Shown here: piece by piece, positions 36,075 to 46,379 of the stretch | Layout: the number at the start of each line of letters is the position of its first letter | Numbering within the stretch: the first letter of the stretch is position 1 | From: Stenopsyche tienmushanensis | Taxonomy: Eukaryota; Arthropoda; Insecta; Trichoptera; Stenopsychidae | Assembly: GCA_008973525.1 (NCBI GenBank) | Contig: WACJ01000363.1 | Span: forward strand, 1 to 64,000 | Direction: 5' to 3' | DNA length: 64,000 nt | Made by a program: the position numbers and the translations under genes | The notes under the pieces: model-generated | The model's input: the letters and a program-made list of their open reading frames with translations, nothing else | What the model was told of the DNA's origin: nothing | The model's database searches: none

Positions 36075-36560
36075 TCAGATAGTGACTGACTGGATAAGGG
36101 GTTCATTATCAATCAAACCCAATTCCTGCGCTGCTGTATGGTCTATTCCGGGTTATCCCGGACTAGCCACACGAAGAGTGTCTTCCACTGATGCGGGTTC
36201 ACTGCTACCACTAGTACCTAGTCACGGAGAGGAATCGCCATTCGAACAGCCTAAAACCGTTCTCCCCTGTTTGCCTAGACTGTTGAGGATAGTGGTGAGC
36301 CTTTGGCACAGTCTCCACCAACTACTGTAACCAACACACCCTTTTATGGGTGCGCAGCACAGGGTGACCTGCGCACCCAACTCAAGTTAGCTGGACTACT
36401 TCAGCAGCGTTTGAAGAGCAAACCGACGAGGCTACTTTTGCACACATCTACTCCACATCATTATTCCCAGGGGTTTAACCGTTGCCCATGGGCGTAGGGT
36501 TGGCTCCCCCCCCCCCTGGAGTTTTTTGGGTGGGCATTGTGGAGTCTAAAACTCAACCAG
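36075..36560 (-). repeat. Dispersed repeat A, copy 4 (inverted)
   Basis: On the minus strand it follows copy 2 block for block, including the ends 'CGGGATAACCCGGAATAGAC' and 'GCCCACCCAAAAAAC'. A C11 run at 36506-36516 replaces the G-rich part of the other copies. Confidence 0.85.
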
Positions 36561-36940
36561 ATTCTAGGGTATAGTAAAACATCCACGTCTCATCCTCCGT
36601 CACGATAGAGTCCAGAAAAGCTTATCACTGGCACTTATTTTGAACTTTTTCTTCAATTTTTTGTATAGATTCGTCAGATGATCTTCGACTTTTTGCCATG
36701 TCGTGAGTATCAGTATGGATTTATCCAAACAACCCAATCCACATCGTGACATATTGTTGATTTATAAAATCACTAACATAAACTTCATCAAGCTCAAACA
36801 AGTGCACCTGGCGTATAGGGGGGATTCTAACGGCTAATTTGTTTAATCTCACGTGTTTGTCGGCCATTTTGTTCAGTCACAGTAAATTCTTCTGATTTAT
36901 AGGTCGTCGCGCGCTTCCACCCCCTCCCATCTGTTTTCTG
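36545..36940 (-). mobile_element. Mariner fragment joined to repeat A (family M3-related)
   Basis: The part next to repeat A ('ACATCCACGTCTCATCCTCC', 36581-36600) is the first catalytic block seen at 32876-32900. Further right, 36822-36930 matches the 5' arm of family M3 ('CACGTGTTTGTCGGCCATTT', 'CACAGTAAATTCTTC'). The sequence in between is degenerate. Confidence 0.6.
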
Positions 36941-38680
36941 ACATAATACAGCCGCGAATATTCATTATTATATTATATAGTACCATACGACGATTCGGAA
37001 TTTCAGTTAATCGAAGATCGAGTGTAATAAAAAATGTTCTATGCGATATTTAATAACCAACAATTTCCGCTTAATTTTTTTATGTATGGGTTCAAATTTG
37101 GGGAACAACGCAGAAAAGGCAGGTAGAAATATAAACAGCGATTTCAAGAACAGAATACATTATTCCTTCTTTAAACCAGGGGAAGTCATCATGGCTGAAT
37201 TGTATTGAAATTGAAAATATGTTTAGGAATTAATTATTAAATAGCCAGTTCTAATATATAGGTTTGGACCCAGACTGCTTTAAGATAATTTTGGGCTGTA
37301 TACATCTCGGATAATTGCAAAAGAATATTAAAACTGATAGCGTTTTGATTCCCAGATACATATTCCGAACGTTCATGTGGTTCGCCTTAATATATAAATC
37401 TTGGAAGATTGATTGTATTAGGTTGGATGATCAAAACTTAGCTGCGAAGAGGCGCCGAAGGGTGAATGGAGATCAGAAATATTGTTTCCTCAGTTACAGG
37501 CATAACCAAGGAACACTTCAAACGATCCATTTTTATTGGATTGATCAAAAACACTACACAATATAAACTTAATAATAACATTTTTTTCGTTTTACGTGAG
37601 CGTTTTAAACGAAGCAAGCTAAAATTAGCGAAGATTTGCAAACATCGTGTGTAAATATAGACATTCGTTTGTATTGGCTTTAAATATTTATTTGATATTG
37701 TAAGAAAATTATGCGGGTTTATAGGCTCAATTAAGTGGTTGCTTTGATCTGCCAAATTTCTGCCGGATAGATAACATCTCTTTCTATGGCAGCGCTTTCT
37801 TGGTGGTGAGATTTGCTCGTGCGATTTTAATTTTAATTTCGAGGAAAGGAAAAGCATGGACATAACTGCCAGCCAACGTGGGATACCTTCCCGGAATTGT
37901 CAGTGGAGAAAATCAAAAGTTAAATTGCCCGCGACAGAATGTTAATTGCGCACGGTGTGGGTGCGGTTCGTTGATTTCTGACGTCTTTTTTGTATGTTCT
38001 TTTCTGCTTTTCCATCAGACAATGCTTTCATATTTCAATGGGTTTGGACTTATGATGCTACACTTGGCAGAAAAAGGTGAGTCTATTTTTCGTGGGATTG
38101 CGGCGTAACAGAAGGAGCGTTCACTCGCTTTTTTTTTGCATGCAGCTTCTTCTTTAAAAAGTTTCTATTTTCGACCGGGCAAAACACTCTCCGGGATAGA
38201 TTTAGATTTGTACACTGCGTACTTATTTTGTGCCAACTGATTTAAGAAGTTGAATATTCTCTCCCACGGGCGGGGAAGCCGCCCATGGGCGTTGATTTTT
38301 GTGGCATATCGAACGTGGATCAAATTATCCCGGTTTTTTTTGCTGTTTGTAAATCACCGCTCGTAAATGCTTTGAGTTGCTCGAAAAGTTATGACTGTTT
38401 ACAATGTGTATTTTTTTTATAAATATGTTCTGCCGCGTGACCCAATTTTGCGGGAAAAGCGAACTCTTGAAAATAATAACATGGGAGCCATTTCGCGTAC
38501 TATATGATATTAGCAAAAATAGACAGATTTAGCTGATGATTGATGATACGTACCATAATTTATATTTTTGCAAGACAACACTCGTACTTGTAATAACATA
38601 CAAGTAACAAATTAAAAAACAACGTTTTTTTTTTAAGAAATTAGCATTTTTACATGTTGACTAGCCTTTTAGACGCTTGT
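36941..38680. other. No recognised feature
   Basis: Overlapping open frames on both strands at 37315-37863 have no family resemblance. 37860-38290 is GC-richer with an apparent ATG frame that ends without a domain. Confidence 0.35.
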
Positions 38681-38681
38681 A

Positions 38682-38908
38682 TTAATCTTTTCAGTGCCGA
38701 TCAAAAATATTGTACCTAAGTGAAAAATGTCGAGACATTTTGACAGTTTTTTATTAAATTGAATCATAAATAGTTGCCGGCGAAAAGAATCGGCAATTAT
38801 TTATGACTCAACCTAATAAAATAATTTTGAAGATATATCGACGTTGGAACTTTATGCAAGTGTTGATAAAGACGATATATCAATGTTTGGCACTAAGAAG
38901 GATTTGAA
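38682..38908. mobile_element. Candidate TTAA-type MITE with internal hairpin (family P)
   Basis: Left edge: TTAA at 38682-38685 then 'TCTTTTCAGTGCCGATCA'. Right edge, inverted: 'ATCCTTCTTAGTGCCAAACA' next to TTGA. Inside the right edge are two GATATATC motifs about 41 bp apart, as at 3881-3932. A 21-bp inverted repeat (38759-38779 and 38791-38811, two mismatches, 11-nt loop) lies in the middle. The size, TTAA site and termini suit a non-autonomous piggyBac-like element. This is an inference. Confidence 0.55.
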
Positions 38909-38909
38909 C

Positions 38910-39458
38910 TAAATATATATTTTTTATATTAAAACGTGACCAAGGAAAAAATCCATAATTTTATTAAACAACAATATTTTACAAATATATTTATAGTTTA
39001 TAAAACGAATTAATTAGGTGATTAATAAAGTATAGTAGAATCATCTTTTAATGATTGATTTTTGTTACTTACGTATATTAATACATAAAATTAATATCAA
39101 TTTAACCACGAAAAAGACTGATTGGGAAGATCGATGATTTAAGGGTAAAAGCAATGATTTAACCCAAAGAAAACTATCATTTTTTTCATTTAGGATTATT
39201 ATACATTACCTATTTTTCATGAAAAGTCACAATTTGTCTCAAATGTCAATGTCAATTCTCTAATGCGGTTAGCGACCATTCATTGGGAACTCAAACTATT
39301 TCTTAAATTTACCTGCTTAAGTTATAGATTACAGTCACAGAACAATAATGTATAAAATTAAATTTCCAATGGTAATAAAAAATATGTGTTTCCTGAACCG
39401 TGTCTCGATACAATCTGACTCAAGTCAAATATTAATTGTTTTTTTTTTTTTTTTGGTT
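38910..39458. other. No recognised feature
   Basis: Very AT-rich; a T16 run at about 39439-39454. Nothing coding. Confidence 0.4.
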
Positions 39459-39560
39459 TCAGAAATTCGAGACAGAGACGTCTTGCGTTTCATCATTCGC
39501 TCATATATCGGTAGCAAGGTCGTGCTGTAAAGGCGCCCATACACGTTTAAATGTTCGTTG
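39459..39560 (+). repeat. Dispersed repeat F, copy 3
   Basis: 'CGAGACAGAGACGTCTTGCG', 'TCGTGCTGTAAAGGCGCCCA' and 'ACACGTTTAAATGTTCG' match copies 1 and 2. The TTAACCCG end is absent. Confidence 0.7.
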
Positions 39561-41330
39561 GGAATTTGACGCAGAACAAGGTATACATTTTCATAAACGT
39601 TTATTTATTGTAAGGGTATAATCTTTTGTGTCATCTATAGGCATTATTTAAAACCATTATGAAAACTTGCATGTTATAAATATAAATATACATGTAAATA
39701 CATACAAATTATAATACTATATATGTCTTTCTGCTCACAGTTCGCTCTGTCACTTTGTTACGAACAGAATGATTGTCTAAAAGTCGAAGATCGATTGTTC
39801 GTGTTGTCTTCAGAACAGGCGTTTGTTTTGATCATTAAGATACTTGCATCATTTTTATCGTTGACCAAGTTTGTTATTCTTCCTTAACTGTTCTGGAGTC
39901 ACGTCATTAGCTGAGTATCACTACTCTTTTGCAAAATCTACTCCTTCAGAATTAAACAGACAGGCTTGCTTGGTAATCCAGTCCTTTTATTTTTGCAACA
40001 CAACAATAGGCAAAAATAGCTGAACAACAAAAAGCAGATGTCGTGCAAGTGGAACATTAAACATTCTGAAGAAATGAACGAATATTATGTGCTATCAACA
40101 GTGTTATGGTTGATTTATTTAGCTTGGTTTGATAATGATCAAGCTTGTTACACGCTGGGAAAAAAGTGGATTTACATTAGAGCATAGTGTGTATGTTCTC
40201 CGGTATGAAAGGGTATTAATGAAGATAGTTCATACGGCACGCAAATATCCCTTCAATTAATTTTACTGTTTGCGGTAGATACATTTAAATTAATGTTATA
40301 TAGTCTTCTTTAGTCTTAAATTTATATATGGTTTCTTGTTAGGAATCTGTCAGATGACATTATAGAATCTCTTGAATCATCAGTTTTTGGTATGTTGCCT
40401 CTTATAGAAATTATTTGGAAGTGAGTTACAAATCTAAGTCGGACTTTCTTGAGTCATATGACTTTTCACGAGTTATTGCCCTCCATAGCGGCTTTTATCA
40501 TTTTCTTAACACTGAAATAATTGCTGTGATGAATTGTAGAAATTATTTATTTTTGCATGCGAGTCTCAAAGATAGCGATGACGTTCCGCATTTATGCGCT
40601 CTCGTATGTATTCCAGAATTTACGATCCGGTATTATTTTCGTTATCAAATGCGTTTTATGACCCCTCATCTGCTTGTTCTTCAAACATTGAATTTTCTTC
40701 TAAAGGCGTGCTTTCGTGTCGAGAATAATAGCGGAGCTTTTATTTTCGTTGACTAGCTTAATTTTTGTTTACGCAAAATAAAATAGACCAAGTTTGCGCC
40801 ACTATTAATATGGCAAATGGACATTCAATTAAGTGGAGTGCCATATAGTGCTTTGGATTCTTCTGCTAAATGGAAATGCTAAAATCCTGTCCATTCGCGT
40901 CTCGCTGTGAATAGCTAAAAATACAATGTTTTTAGCTTATGATAATTTTCAAAAGTGTTTATAAATAATTCACTCGTGTCTATAAATGTGCAAAGCTTTT
41001 GTCTAAGTCCTGAAATCCCACAATAGAAATAAATACAGTCCAAATATAAATACGATTTGATTTTTTTAAATTTATATTTTTAATATAAAGTGCAATACTG
41101 TACAAACCCTTATATTTAAAGAAAATTTGTTCATTAAAATATAACCTTAATATCAATAATTTAGCCCATGGATTTTTTAATAGCGTTAAATTTTATCAAA
41201 ATTATATAAAAATAAAAAATAAAAAAAATAATCAAATTTATTATATTAATACAAGAGTAGTCCCTGAAGTAACCGATCTGATGTATAGACCTTACAAAGT
41301 TTGTGTTTGAAGATACTATGTTGTTTAGTA
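39561..41330. other. Mostly unassigned; repeat C fragment at 40077-40190
   Basis: 40077-40190 holds 'GAACGAATATTATGTGCTAT', 'CAACAGTGTTATGGTTGATT' and a GTGGATTT block, a weak copy of repeat C. The plus frame 40415-40756 (113 codons, no ATG at its start) has no domain I recognise. The rest is AT-rich. Confidence 0.4.
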
Positions 41331-41559
41331 TCAGGTCAGTCCAAAAGTTCGTGCGCATTTTTGGGATTTTTTTAAATTTTGTAAATAAAACACAATTTAA
41401 CATTGGATTTCGAACCTATTGAAATTTGTCGTCACTTGCATCGTCAAAAGCAGTCGCTCGCCATGGGTAACTAGACTTGGGGCACAAAGCGCAGAATACC
41501 GACCCGGTCGAAAATTGCACTGGTTTTTATTTTATTCAGCCATTCTACTTTACATACAT

Positions 41560-41740
41560 CAACACTGATTGATTGTTATGGTTATGTTCAGTTATGACAT
41601 CTGATTGCGAGCTGCTCATTCAGCGGTCCGAAAAGCGGACCGATTGAGCATACAAACCATTTAGCCACTCCGTCTTCTTTTAGGGCATTTTGCGACATTT
41701 TCGTTGATAAATGCGTATCCCGTATGATCTGTACGATCGA
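41560..41740 (+). repeat. Repeat B, degenerate copy 6
   Basis: 'GCGGTCCGAAAAGCGGACCG' (itself a near-palindrome), 'TTTAGCCACTCCGTC' and 'TTTAGGGCATTTTG' align with 19790-19870 and 11870-11945. Confidence 0.6.
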
Positions 41741-41892
41741 AGAAGCCCCTCCAGAGGCTATTACATAGGTGGTTTACGACAAACGAAGTAGTAAGCAAGA
41801 CTAAACTTTCCCCTACCCATAAAACTTACTTACATGCCACTCGAAGTTGAGAATGATCGTGTCTTCGCAGACACGGTTATTAAATTCGGGTT

Positions 41893-42198
41893 TTACACCT
41901 TGCTGTGCACTTTTGTTAAGTAGGCTGGTATTATCCTGATTAGCGGGACCAATAAATAGCTCGGGGCGGTGGAAGATCCACATATTCCTTTGTCTCTGTG
42001 AAACTTTGCCAAACACTCGATTAAAACATCTTCGCGACGTTGTTTTGGTTTCATTGTGAGCAAATGCGGCACCCATCTTGTGCACAGCTTTATCATGTCC
42101 AAATTTTCAGTCAATATGTGATGTACAGCACTTTTTTTAAAATAAATTGTATTGAATGATCGACAATCATCCAATATGTTGAATGAGTCTTTGACCAA
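41893..42198 (-). pseudogene. Mariner transposase N-terminal fragment
   Basis: The minus-strand frame contains 'SAVHHILTENLDMIKLCTRW', immediately followed by VPHLLT and 'KPKQRREDVLIECLAKFHRD'. This is the second helix-turn-helix and the linker before the first catalytic block of a mariner transposase (family pattern V-H-x-I-L, K-L-C-A-R-W-V-P-x-L-L-T, then Q-R). After this the frame loses similarity, so no catalytic block survives. It is distinct in sequence from the fragment at 31292-31486. Confidence 0.9.
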
Positions 42199-42310
42199 TT
42201 ATCATTTCCTTCTAAAGCAGGAGCAAATGAATCGATTTTTTGTGTATTGTTTATGTAAAGAAATTATGTGATCTTGTATGCTATCAACAGTGTTTATTCA
42301 CAATTGACTC
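42186..42310 (+). repeat. Repeat C-related segment, paired with 53480-53610
   Basis: 'GAATGAGTCTTTGACCAATT', 'CCTTCTAAAGCAGGAGCAAA' and 'CTTGTATGCTATCAACAGTG' match 53480-53610 in inverted orientation over about 110 bp with few differences. The CTATCAACAGTGTT core is shared with repeat C. Confidence 0.7.
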
Positions 42311-43136
42311 TGTCTCGAATTGAAGATTGACTTACGCTGATAGGAGCTGACTTCATCGATTTTAAATTTGCTCACTCTTCAAAAGATTAAGCTGAAATGA
42401 TACTAAAATGAGAAATAAATATATTTTCTTTTAAATTTCATTGTTAGGTTGGTTACTTCTGGGACTATCTTTGTATGGAGCCAAGGACTGTTAATGTTCT
42501 CACTTAAATTTATATAGACTTAGTAAGTTCTACCATTGTAACCATTTTATTTTGCACTGTTTTGATTCTGTTTCTTTTTTCGATAATAGATAGAGTTATG
42601 ACAATTATAGACGTTAAAATTGCTTCGATGGATTTTTAGTAATGTAATGTTTGACAAAAAAGTGCTGCTCGCAAATGTGCGTGCATACTCTCTCTAAATC
42701 ATTCGAGTGCGCCCTCAACATGTGAGTGCATACTCATCAAAGGGTTATTTTAATGAAATTTAAATATAATTTAATGTTATTTATAATTTAATTTATTTTG
42801 TATACCTTCCCATTGAAACACGAACGTCTGTAATTTTACATTTTTCTATTAGAAAAAGTTCTCCAATCTTAATTCAGAAGAATTTCTTTACACCTATGTT
42901 TTAGAGTCTTCTACGTTGATAAAAAAAATATTTTTATATGTGAGTTGATAATATGAAATAAGATTCTCTGCTAGTGAACATACTTACACATACGTTCTGG
43001 ATAAACGACGCAATGAAAGAATCCAGAATTACACCCAAAAAGCGTAAAAAAAGATGGTTATATGTAAATCAGTTTAAATTTACATTATCGCTCCATATAG
43101 AGGAGTTGGAATAAATTCATTTCTCCCCCTTTGCAT
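42311..43136. other. No recognised gene; one TTAA-like repeat end
   Basis: 42716-42746 reads, on the minus strand, AACCCTTTGATGAG plus a TATGCACTCACATG block, similar to the repeat F terminus. Otherwise AT-rich. Confidence 0.35.
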
Positions 43137-43146
43137 TCATAAATAT

Positions 43147-43467
43147 TTGAGACAAAGTATTTTTACTACGTTTGGGCGTATTGCAAATAACTGTAATATT
43201 ACTGTACTTGTAATAAAAACTGCAAAGCGATGTAAGCCACGAAGACTCCAGAGAATGCCTGTCCCGTCAGTCGCTCCAGGGCCGCAAAAAGTAAAAGTCG
43301 ACTCGGGCACGTCTATTAAATTATCCGTGTGTTTTTTATCGCAAGTACCCATTACAGATCCTCCGAGCCCGATTTCTTGGCAAGCTCTCACAGGAGAGGC
43401 GTCCTTTTTTCCTTCGAGAGACTCCCAACGAGATGAATATACAACGATCTCGTCAGAAAACGCGTAA
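43147..43467 (+). other. GC-richer open block with weak Ig-like resemblance
   Basis: The plus frame contains 'GPQKVKVDSGTSIKLSVCFL' and then 'DPPSPISWQA'. The V-D-S-G-T-S-I-K-L-x-C ... P-P-x-x-I-x-W order resembles the B and C strands of an immunoglobulin domain as in insect DPR-like cell-surface proteins. CAG acceptor-like sites precede it (43259 and 43270 region). However, there is no second half of the domain, the disulfide partner is not seen, and the opposite strand is also open over the same length. It may be an isolated exon, an exon fragment or chance. This is the only place in the window where a host exon seemed worth considering. Confidence 0.2.
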
Positions 43468-43469
43468 AA

Positions 43470-44340
43470 CAAATCCGGCTAATGACAAAATCTTTGCCGC
43501 GCTATTTGATAAACGACGCAATTATTTCCGAGATTGTTGTTCTGCTCCTTTGGCGAAAGAAGAAATCCGCACATCATACGAACAATATCATCAAATAAAC
43601 AAACGATAACAAACAGGCTATAAATAAATGCGCTGAGCGCGTAAAAAAACTGCAAAACATATTTTTATGGCGGCGCAGTTCTATTAAAACCAATAAAATT
43701 AAGCGCAAATCCTGCAGAAAAAACAGCACATATTACTTACAACGAAACTTTCCAAATATTCCCGTGTGATCAAAGAAGCGAAGATTTAGTCTGAAGTGTA
43801 AAAAGGCAGGAATGCAAGCAGTGCTGCAAAAATGCAATGCATGAGTAATGCATTTCATTGCGCAGCTTTAATTAAACACGAGTTTATGAAACTCATGAAT
43901 GCGATATATTCAGCAGTAGAGATTTAATGCTGAAGTTTTCGAAAGAAGAACAAATTAGAAATACATTTTTAATAATTTTACTATCGACGTTTGCATTTGC
44001 ATATTTAAGGACGAGCCCTGCTTGGTCGTATTCGGTCTTAATAAACGTATTTGTTGAATAAATCGGATTTAATGTGCCCGGATAAAAATAACACGTCCGG
44101 ATTTCATGATCGTGGCGCCATGATACAGACATGTCACATTTTCCCCATGTATTGCGTTGCAACTTCTTTCCATATAGAAGCATCTTATATAAGCCGAATT
44201 TCTGTATTGTGATTCATTCCCGATTTAAAAAATAATAATTGAGATCATTTGTGTTCATATTTGGAACCTAATAAAGCGTGGACTTTAACATTTCTTATGA
44301 AAAATATGAAGATTCAGAATTGGAAATAATCGTAATAGAA
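43470..44340. other. No recognised feature
   Basis: AT-rich; the minus frame 43893-44183 shows no domain. Confidence 0.35.
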
Positions 44341-44345
44341 TATTA

Positions 44346-44597
44346 GGTGTATCGAAAAGTCTTTGCTGATTGCTTAATAATGAAATAATTGTTTTCATAA
44401 TTTTTGAGTTGAAATATGTACAAATATGTTTTCGACTTCATTTGCATTTAGAGAACGAGCCAAAGACCTAAAAAGATGATAATCCATCGCAGCCAGGCCT
44501 GGTGAATATGGAGGGTGTGGAAGTTCTTTCCATATTAATCCACTGATTTTTATAAACATCTAAGCCTTATCATGCATTGTCATGTTCTTGATTTTTT
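44346..44597 (-). mobile_element. Mariner 3' end, family M7
   Basis: The terminus 'GGTGTATCGAAAAGTCTTTG' follows TA at 44344-44345. On the minus strand the coding part reads 'LPHPPYSPGLAAMDYHLF' (about 44480-44535). This is the third catalytic block of a mori-like mariner, with S-D mutated to M-D, followed by 'SLARSLNANEVEN'. The rest of the gene is cut off where the R1-clade element begins. Confidence 0.82.
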
Positions 44598-44599
44598 TC

Positions 44600-46010
44600 C
44601 TGTGGGAGGGAAATCTTCACACCCATAGTATTCTATGGAAGGGCTCATAAGCTCAAGATACCCTTCGCGGGTAGTGTGAGATTTGTACTCACTAAACGCC
44701 TCCCTTGTCCTTCTCTTCAGGAGGACAGATAGTTTGGTCTTAGGTGATTGGCCTTATTCTATTGTTGGAGAGGCGCTCTGCGTCTCTCTCTTTCACTGCC
44801 CTGTTTGGCGCTCAGAATCTCTTCTACGTATTCGCGTCAAAGGTCCCAGTTCTTCTTGCTTTCCATCATGCTGTAGACCATGTTGTTGACGTTGAGCTCA
44901 GCTACCTGAGTGCTTGTTTCAGCAGTTTTCTCTGGGGTACCCAAGCTTCACAGTCAATGATGGTGTGCTTTGCGTCGTCGACCTTCGCTTGGCAGTGGTG
45001 GCACGTTTCGGATGGTTCTTTGCCAATCCGCTTCAGGTACGCACCGAAGCATCCATGCCTAGTCAAGCTGTAGATTGTTTCACTGTGTTCCTGGGCCCTC
45101 CACCGATTTACGACCGGGATAAATCGGTGGGTCCATCTTCCCTTGCTGGACTGATCCCATCTCTATTGCCAGGCTTCCCTCAGTTTCCAAATAATCCAAG
45201 GCCTTCTTCTTTGCCTGGAGGTCAAGCGAGGGTATTCCAGCGATCATGAGCACAGCTTCTTCAGATATAGTTCTAAATGCTGCGGTGACTCGGAGCGCTG
45301 AACCCTGAACCCTGCAGCTGGACCCCGGCCAGCTTCTGTAGCTTTCGTATCTGAGCTACTCATGCCATATCGGGGCTCCGTACAGAAGGATCAAGTGTAT
45401 TACCTCGTTTATGGTACGTCTTCTGCACGGCTTTGGCCCTCCGATATTGGACATGAGTCGTCTTAGCTCACTGGCCAACTTCTGTGCCTTCTGCGCAGCT
45501 GCTTCAATATCTTTTCTGAAGGTTAGCTTGTTGTCCAAGATGATCCCGAGGTATCTCAGCGATTTGCTGTATTCAACCTCGTGACCGTTCACAACAAGCC
45601 TCTTGACCCTCAGTCTTCTTCTTCTAATGTAGATCATTACCTCCGTTTTTTCTGCCACCAGCTGCATCCATGCGTTGATTCTGGCAAGGGCTTCATTGCC
45701 CGTCGCCTCCATTTCTCATGGATGTCGAGCTGTCACCAACAGTGCGACTTCATCCGGGAAGGCAATGAGTTCTGCTCCGTGTGGCATCTTTGTTGCCAGC
45801 AGACTGTTGTAGAGGACATTTCATAGTGTGGGCCCTAGAACGGATCCCTGCGGAAAGTCTATCTCTAGCTTCTTGGTCGTACTCGTCTCATAATGATGGA
45901 CACCTCGATCTCTAAATTAGTCGCTGACGAGCTCAATTATGTATTCGGGAACTAAATTGTTCCTGATATTCTGATTAATGAGTCAAATCAACGTTTGACT
46001 CTCAATTTTT
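44600..46010 (-). pseudogene. R1-clade non-LTR retrotransposon, RT palm to zinc knuckle
   Basis: Read on the minus strand from 46010 it gives 'NLVPEYIIELVSD', 'FPQGSVLGPTL' then a stop, 'AELIAFPDEVALLV' (the FADD catalytic box altered to FPDE), 'EKTEVMIYIRRRRLRVKR', 'LRYLGIILDNKLTF', 'RLMSNIGGPKPCRRRTI' and 'LLYGAPIWHE'. After frame changes it continues with 'RTISEEAVLMIAGIP' and 'HGCFGAYLKRIGKEP', then 'CHHCQAKVDDAKHTIIDC', a C-C-H-C zinc knuckle. This is the standard R1-clade order. Endonuclease and the RT fingers are missing (5' truncation). It ends next to a mariner 3' end at 44597. It is better preserved than the fragment at 28.1 kb but not functional. Confidence 0.92.
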
Positions 46011-46029
46011 TGTTAACCTTTTCCAATTG

Positions 46030-46325
46030 CTGACAATTGTCAATTCATAATGAATAATTCCTTGAATACCCCACCAAACGCACAAAAAAATCTTTCAGGC
46101 CGTCAATCCAGGTTTCGGAGTCGGATTTGGTTTTTGTCTGTTTTCGACTAATGTTGTCATAAACAACCATTTTTTTATTACAAGTCACAACTCGGTGCAA
46201 AAAGAGACGAACTTTTGTTTCGATAACCAAACTTTAAAAATGTCACGGCGCTCTCATTTGATATCGTCAGACAGTTCGTGCGGCATCCCGATGCGTTTTA
46301 AATAATTTGAGCTCAAACAGACATC
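46030..46325 (-). pseudogene. Mariner transposase fragment, mellifera/cecropia type
   Basis: The minus strand reads 'RIGMPHELSDDIK' (W-V-P-H-x-L block), 'VVTCNKKMVVYDNISRK' (first catalytic block, where the usual TGDEKW is now TCNKKM, so the catalytic Asp is lost) and, after a frame change, 'VWWGIQGIIHYEL' (the conserved V-W-W-D-x-x-G-x-x-Y-E-L strand). The R1-clade pseudogene starts at its downstream edge. Nothing of the second or third catalytic block remains. Confidence 0.82.
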
Positions 46326-46379
46326 TATCAAAATCGGCAAGGACTTATCGATACTTCTAATAAAATAACAAAATATGTA

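Larger units (their letters stand above)
41335..42220 (-). mobile_element. Mariner fragment, family M6, with repeat B inside
   Basis: A left terminus 'CAGTCCAAAAGTTCGTGCGC' at 41340-41360 resembles irritans/mellifera-type mariner ends. The N-terminal part of a transposase is readable near the right side on the minus strand. 41560-41740 is repeat B. The right terminus was not found; repeat C begins near 42186. Confidence 0.7.

Noticed and set aside
37438..37863. Minus-strand frame of 141 codons overlapping plus-strand frames
   Set aside because: Both strands are open over the same stretch and neither translation has family features.
40415..40756. Plus-strand frame of 113 codons
   Set aside because: No ATG at its start and no recognisable domain; probably chance.
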